Source: Caulobacteraceae bacterium
GTDB lineage: Bacteria > Pseudomonadota > Alphaproteobacteria > Caulobacterales > Caulobacteraceae
NCBI GenBank assembly: GCA_947484535.1
Contig: CANKPO010000032.1
Location: 1 to 9,577, forward strand
DNA length: 9,577 nucleotides
Direction: 5' to 3'
Part shown: positions 5,778-9,577 of the stretch, one piece after another
Numbering within the stretch: position 1 is the stretch's first letter
Layout: the number at the start of each line of letters is the position of its first letter
Notes under the pieces: generated by a model
What the model saw: only the letters and a program-made list of their open reading frames with translations
What the model was told of the DNA's origin: nothing
Databases searched by the model: none
Program-made: the position numbers and the translations under genes

Positions 5778-8438
5778 ATGCCGAGCCTGAACGAGATCCG
5801 CAGCACCTTTCTGGACTATTTCGCCAAGGCGGATCACCGGGTAACGCCGTCTGCCCCCCTGGTGCCGCAGAGCGACCCCACCTTGCTGTTCGTCAATGCC
5901 GGCATGGTTCCATTCAAGAACATGTTCACTGGTGTTGAGACCCCGCCCTACCCGCGCGCGACCTCCTCGCAAAAATGCGTGCGGGCCGGGGGCAAGCACA
6001 ACGACCTCGACAATGTCGGCTATACGGCGCGCCACCACACCTTCTTCGAAATGCTCGGCAACTTCTCCTTTGGTGACTATTTTAAAGAAGATGCCATCGA
6101 ACTGGCTTGGAACCTGATCACCAAGGAATATGGCCTCGACAAGGAGCGCCTATCGGTCACGGTCTATCACACCGACGATGAGGCGGCGGACCTGTGGAAG
6201 AAGATTGCCGGTCTGTCAGACAGCAAGATCATTCGCATCTCGACCTCGGACAATTTCTGGTCGATGGGTGACACGGGCCCCTGCGGTCCTTGCTCGGAAA
6301 TCTTCTTTGACCATGGCGACAAGATTGCCGGTGGTCCTCCCGGCTCGCCTGAGCAGGACGGGGACCGGTTCATCGAGATCTGGAACCTGGTCTTTATGCA
6401 GTTCGAGCAGGCCGCCGATGGCTCGCGCACGTCCCTGCCCAAGCCCTCCATCGATACGGGGATGGGCCTAGAGCGCCTGACCGCCGTGATGCAAGGCGTG
6501 CACGACAATTACGACACCGACCTGTTCAAGGCCCTGATCAGCGCCAGCGAGGCCGAGACCGGCGTCAAGGCCATCGGGGATCGCCAGCCTTCGCACCGCG
6601 TCATTGCTGACCATCTGCGCTCGAGCTGTTTCCTGATTGCGGACGGGGTTACCCCCTCCAATGAAGGCCGCGGCTATGTGCTGCGCCGAATCATGCGCCG
6701 GGCCATGCGCCACGCCCATCTCTTGGGCGCCGCTGAGCCCCTGATGCACCGCTTAGCACCGACCCTGATCGCTCAGATGGGCGGGGCCTATCCTGAGCTT
6801 CAGCGGGCCTCGGCCCTGATCTTGGAGACCCTTCGCCAAGAAGAAGAGCGCTTCCGCCGCACCCTCGGACGCGGCATGGTCCTGCTCGAAGAGGCAACCG
6901 CCAACCTGACCGCAGGCGGGGTCTTGGCCGGTGAAACCGCGTTCAAGCTCTATGACACCTTCGGCTTCCCGCTCGACCTGACCCAGGACGCCGTGCGCGC
7001 CATGGGCATTAGCGTCGACACCGATGGTTTTGATGCGGCGATGGATCGCCAACGTCAGATGGCCCGCGAAAGCTGGTCCGGTTCAGGCCAGCAGGCCGAG
7101 GGCGAGATCTGGCTGTCGGTTCGTGATCGGCTGGGCGCCAGTGCCTTTATCGGCCACGACCATGTTGACGCCATCGGCGAGGTCCTGACCCTCGTGGCTG
7201 GCGGCCAAGAGGTTGCAGCCGCTGAGACCGGCGAGACCGTGGACCTTCTCACCGATAAGACCCCCTTCTATGCCGAAGGCGGCGGTCAGGTCGGAGATAC
7301 CGGCATCATGACCTGGGACGGCGGCGAGGCCGTCGTGCTCGACACGCAAAAACAGGCCGGTGATCTGCATGATCACAAGGTCCGCATCACCTCGGGGCGC
7401 TTGACGGCGGGGACTAAGGTCAACCTGTCGGTCGATGCTGAGCGCCGGGTCCGTATCCGGGCCAATCACTCTGCCGCCCACCTCGTCCACGCCGCCCTTC
7501 GCAATGTCCTTGGGGCCCATGTGGCGCAAAAGGGTCAGTTGGTTGATGCCGAGCGCATGCGCTTTGACTTCAGCCATGGCGGCCCTCTGAGCGCCGACGA
7601 GCTTGAGCGGATTGAAACCGAGGTCAATGCGGTTATCCGCCAAAACCGCGCCGCCGATACCCAAGAGATGGCTCCCGAAGAGGCGATTGAGGCCGGGGCT
7701 GTGGCCCTGTTCGGCGAGAAATATGGCGACCGGGTCCGGGTCCTGACGCTGGGCGATGCCCTGTCACCAGACCATGCCCACGGCGCGGCCAAGGCCTATT
7801 CGGTCGAGCTTTGCGGCGGCACTCACGTGGCCCGCACCGGCGATATTGCCCTCTTTAAGATCGTGTCTGAAGGCGGCGTTGCCGCCGGTATTCGCCGCAT
7901 CGAGGCCCTGACCGGCGAGGCGGCCCGCCGCTTCCTGCTCGATCAGGCGGGCGTGGCCAAGGGCTTGGCCGACCAGTTCAAGGTGCCGGTTGCCGATGTC
8001 ACCACCCGCGTTGAGGCCCTGATTGCCGACCGTCGCAAGCTGGAAAAGGACTTGGCCGATGCCAAGCGCCAACTGGCTATGGGCGGCGGTGGCGGCGAGG
8101 CGGCTGCGGTCGAAGAGATCGGCGGCATCAAGCTGATGGCCCGCATCCTTGAGGGCATCGGCGGCAAGGACCTGCGTCCCATTGCCGAGGACTATAAGAA
8201 ACAGGTCGGCAGCGGCGTCGTGGCTCTGATCGGTGTGCTCGATGGCAAGGCGGCGGTGACCGTCGCGGTGACCAACGATCTGACCGGCCGGTTCAATGCA
8301 GCAGAGCTGGCTAAGGCGGCTGTGCTGGCCATGGGCGGCCAGGGCGCAGGCGGTAAGCCTGACTTCGCCCAAGGCGGCGCGCCAGACGGCGGGCAGGCTC
8401 AGGCGGGACTAGAGGCCATTAAGGCCATCTTCCAGTAG
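5778..8438 (+). CDS. alaS: Alanine--tRNA ligase
   Basis: 886 residues, full length for the family. ATG 5778 gives the conserved start [15 protein letters not shown] and has GGAG at 5769-5772; the in-frame ATG at 5700 lacks a ribosome site. It charges tRNA-Ala with alanine in the cytoplasm and clears Ser- and Gly-tRNA-Ala. Class II catalytic core about 1-245, with [38 protein letters not shown] and [12 protein letters not shown]. The tRNA-recognition helical region follows, containing DTGMGLERL and [13 protein letters not shown]. The editing domain carries the metal-site residues H564 and H568 (HSAAH) and C679 and H683 (CGGTH), which correspond to the E. coli set. After a coiled segment about 740-770, the C-Ala/DHHA1 domain ends with a [14 protein letters not shown] block. 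All key residues are intact. It probably has its own promoter, and it ends before a bidirectional hairpin. Confidence 0.99.
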   Translation: MPSLNEIRSTFLDYFAKADHRVTPSAPLVPQSDPTLLFVNAGMVPFKNMFTGVETPPYPRATSSQKCVRAGGKHNDLDNVGYTARHHTFFEMLGNFSFGDYFKEDAIELAWNLITKEYGLDKERLSVTVYHTDDEAADLWKKIAGLSDSKIIRISTSDNFWSMGDTGPCGPCSEIFFDHGDKIAGGPPGSPEQDGDRFIEIWNLVFMQFEQAADGSRTSLPKPSIDTGMGLERLTAVMQGVHDNYDTDLFKALISASEAETGVKAIGDRQPSHRVIADHLRSSCFLIADGVTPSNEGRGYVLRRIMRRAMRHAHLLGAAEPLMHRLAPTLIAQMGGAYPELQRASALILETLRQEEERFRRTLGRGMVLLEEATANLTAGGVLAGETAFKLYDTFGFPLDLTQDAVRAMGISVDTDGFDAAMDRQRQMARESWSGSGQQAEGEIWLSVRDRLGASAFIGHDHVDAIGEVLTLVAGGQEVAAAETGETVDLLTDKTPFYAEGGGQVGDTGIMTWDGGEAVVLDTQKQAGDLHDHKVRITSGRLTAGTKVNLSVDAERRVRIRANHSAAHLVHAALRNVLGAHVAQKGQLVDAERMRFDFSHGGPLSADELERIETEVNAVIRQNRAADTQEMAPEEAIEAGAVALFGEKYGDRVRVLTLGDALSPDHAHGAAKAYSVELCGGTHVARTGDIALFKIVSEGGVAAGIRRIEALTGEAARRFLLDQAGVAKGLADQFKVPVADVTTRVEALIADRRKLEKDLADAKRQLAMGGGGGEAAAVEEIGGIKLMARILEGIGGKDLRPIAEDYKKQVGSGVVALIGVLDGKAAVTVAVTNDLTGRFNAAELAKAAVLAMGGQGAGGKPDFAQGGAPDGGQAQAGLEAIKAIFQ

Positions 8439-8447
8439 GATGCAAAC

Positions 8448-8470
8448 CTCAAGGGGCTGAGCCCCTTGAG
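8448..8470. terminator. Perfect 10-bp hairpin between convergent alaS and GNAT gene
   Basis: CTCAAGGGGC (8448-8457) and GCCCCTTGAG (8461-8470) pair perfectly around a TGA loop. It lies in the 44-base gap between two converging genes, the usual place for a shared terminator. Neither side has a good T-run; the minus strand has only GTTTGC. It may work as a bidirectional terminator or as an RNA 3'-end stabiliser. Confidence 0.65.
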
Positions 8471-8482
8471 ACCGGCCTTGGA

Positions 8483-8926
8483 TCAGCGGCGATATTGAAT
8501 GAACGACATGCGCGTGGCGAGCTTGTCGTAAAGGACCTGTGCGGTCGTATTGTTCTTATCGGTCAGCCAATAGACCCGCGTCGCACCGATCTCATCGGCA
8601 CGGGCATAGACCGCTTCGATCAGGGCCCGTCCGATGCCGCCGCCCCGCCCATCGGGGCTGACAAACAGGTCTTCAAGATAGCAGTAGGTGGTCTTGGTCC
8701 AAGTCGCCCGATGGGGCACGCAATGGACCAACCCAACCAGTTTCCCGTCCTGCTCGGCCACATAGGCAAACATGCCCTGAGCATTGCTAGACAGGTCCTT
8801 AAAGGTCAGGGCGTTGGTCTCCTCATCGAGGGTCTCTCGATAGAATTCCAAATAGCCCTGCCATAGGGGCAGCCAGGCGGCGTGATCCGCAGGCTTGAGC
8901 TCACGAATAACGCCGCCAAATGCCAT
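8483..8926 (-). CDS. GNAT family N-acetyltransferase
   Basis: 147 residues from ATG 8926 to TGA 8483-8485, a normal length for a single GNAT domain. The acetyl-CoA-binding signature is clear: YLEDLFVSPDGRGGGIGRALIEAV by parts, with R94, G97 and G99 forming the RxxGxG loop. The beta strands before it (MFAYVAEQDGKLVGLVHCV) and the C-terminal strand ending MSFIQYRR fit the fold. The substrate cannot be told from sequence; small amines, amino acids and protein N-termini or lysines are all possible. It starts three bases after the icd stop on the same strand, and no clear Shine-Dalgarno is visible before its ATG. Translation is therefore probably coupled to icd within one mRNA. It ends before the shared hairpin at 8448-8470. 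Confidence 0.9.
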   Translation of the reverse strand: MAFGGVIRELKPADHAAWLPLWQGYLEFYRETLDEETNALTFKDLSSNAQGMFAYVAEQDGKLVGLVHCVPHRATWTKTTYCYLEDLFVSPDGRGGGIGRALIEAVYARADEIGATRVYWLTDKNNTTAQVLYDKLATRMSFIQYRR

Positions 8927-8929
8927 GAC

Positions 8930-9577
8930 TTAGGCCATCGCTGCGGTCAGGTTTTCCGCGACCTTGTCGAGGAACCCTTCCGTCGTCAGCCAGCCCTGTT
9001 GATCACCGACCAGCAAGGCGAGGTCCTTGGTCATGAAGCCGCTTTCAACCGTATCGACACAGACCTTTTCCAGGGTCGAGGCAAAGCGGTCCAGTTCGGC
9101 ATTGCTGTCGAGCTTGGCGCGGTGCTTCAGGCCTTGGGTCCAGGCGAAGATCGAGGCGATGGAGTTGGTCGAGGTTGATTCGCCCTTTTGGTGTTGGCGA
9201 TAGTGACGGGTCACGGTGCCGTGGGCGGCTTCGGCCTCAACGACCTTGCCATCGGGGGTCATCAGCACCGAGGTCATCAGACCCAGCGAGCCAAAGCCTT
9301 GAGCCACGGTGTCGGACTGAACGTCACCGTCATAGTTCTTACAGGCCCAAACGAACCCGCCGGACCACTTCATCGCGGCGGCGACCATGTCGTCGATCAA
9401 ACGGTGCTCATAGGTGATGCCAGCGGCCTTAAAGGCGGTCGCGAACTCGGCGTCAAACACCTCTTGGAACAGGTCCTTGAAACGGCCGTCATAGGCCTTG
9501 AGGATCGTGTTCTTGGTCGACAGATAGACCGGATAGTTGCGCTGCAGGCCGTAGGCGAGCGAGGCGCGGGCAAATTC
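8930..9577 (-). CDS. icd: NADP-dependent isocitrate dehydrogenase, C-terminal half (5' end outside window)
   Basis: The frame runs from the right edge to TAA 8930-8932, giving 215 residues; the start and N-terminal half are missing. It converts isocitrate to 2-oxoglutarate with NADP in the TCA cycle. The sequence matches the eukaryote-like homodimeric class (human IDH1 type) rather than E. coli Icd. Seen in order: [16 protein letters not shown] with the catalytic lysine at visible residue 22; [11 protein letters not shown] and [15 protein letters not shown], with the metal-binding aspartates; [12 protein letters not shown] and [15 protein letters not shown], which bind NADP; and the family tail GFMTKDLA with [11 protein letters not shown]. 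No key residue is lost in the visible part. It is the upstream gene of a pair with the GNAT gene, three bases apart. Its promoter is outside the window. Confidence 0.96.
   Translation of the reverse strand, partial: EFARASLAYGLQRNYPVYLSTKNTILKAYDGRFKDLFQEVFDAEFATAFKAAGITYEHRLIDDMVAAAMKWSGGFVWACKNYDGDVQSDTVAQGFGSLGLMTSVLMTPDGKVVEAEAAHGTVTRHYRQHQKGESTSTNSIASIFAWTQGLKHRAKLDSNAELDRFASTLEKVCVDTVESGFMTKDLALLVGDQQGWLTTEGFLDKVAENLTAAMA

Overview
The window looks like a core chromosomal segment of a GC-rich alphaproteobacterium, most likely a member of the Caulobacterales (Caulobacter, Asticcacaulis or Brevundimonas type). This is inferred from three things. The RecA and AlaRS proteins read like those of this group. 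A GAAC-N7-GAAC box, the alphaproteobacterial form of the LexA operator, lies in front of recA. The icd gene encodes the eukaryote-like NADP-dependent isocitrate dehydrogenase common in alphaproteobacteria. I saw no mobile element, CRISPR array, tRNA or rRNA.

Layout, left to right. Position 1-195 is the 3' end (or nearly all) of a small membrane protein. Position 295-2112 encodes a Tat-exported DUF885 putative metallopeptidase. After an AT-rich, promoter-like gap comes a soluble hybrid histidine kinase (2246-4249, PAS-PAS-HisKA-HATPase-REC) that appears to use a TTG start. The 138-base gap before recA holds a clear SOS box with extra phased half-sites and a palindrome. recA (4388-5458) is followed by a highly structured stretch ending in a strong intrinsic terminator (5566-5603). 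alaS (5778-8438) has its own likely promoter and a perfect palindrome just downstream of it. A 10-bp perfect hairpin at 8448-8470 separates alaS from two minus-strand genes: a GNAT acetyltransferase (8483-8926) and, upstream of it in the same operon, icd (8930 to the right edge, 5' end missing).

Functionally this is mostly housekeeping: DNA repair and SOS response (recA), translation (alaS) and the TCA cycle (icd). The accessory proteins are the DUF885 peptidase, the orphan kinase and the GNAT enzyme. I did not find an obviously new multi-gene system. The best leads are in non-coding DNA: the phased LexA half-site array before recA, the structured RNA candidate between recA and alaS, the palindrome at the alaS promoter, and the odd overlapping start region of the kinase.
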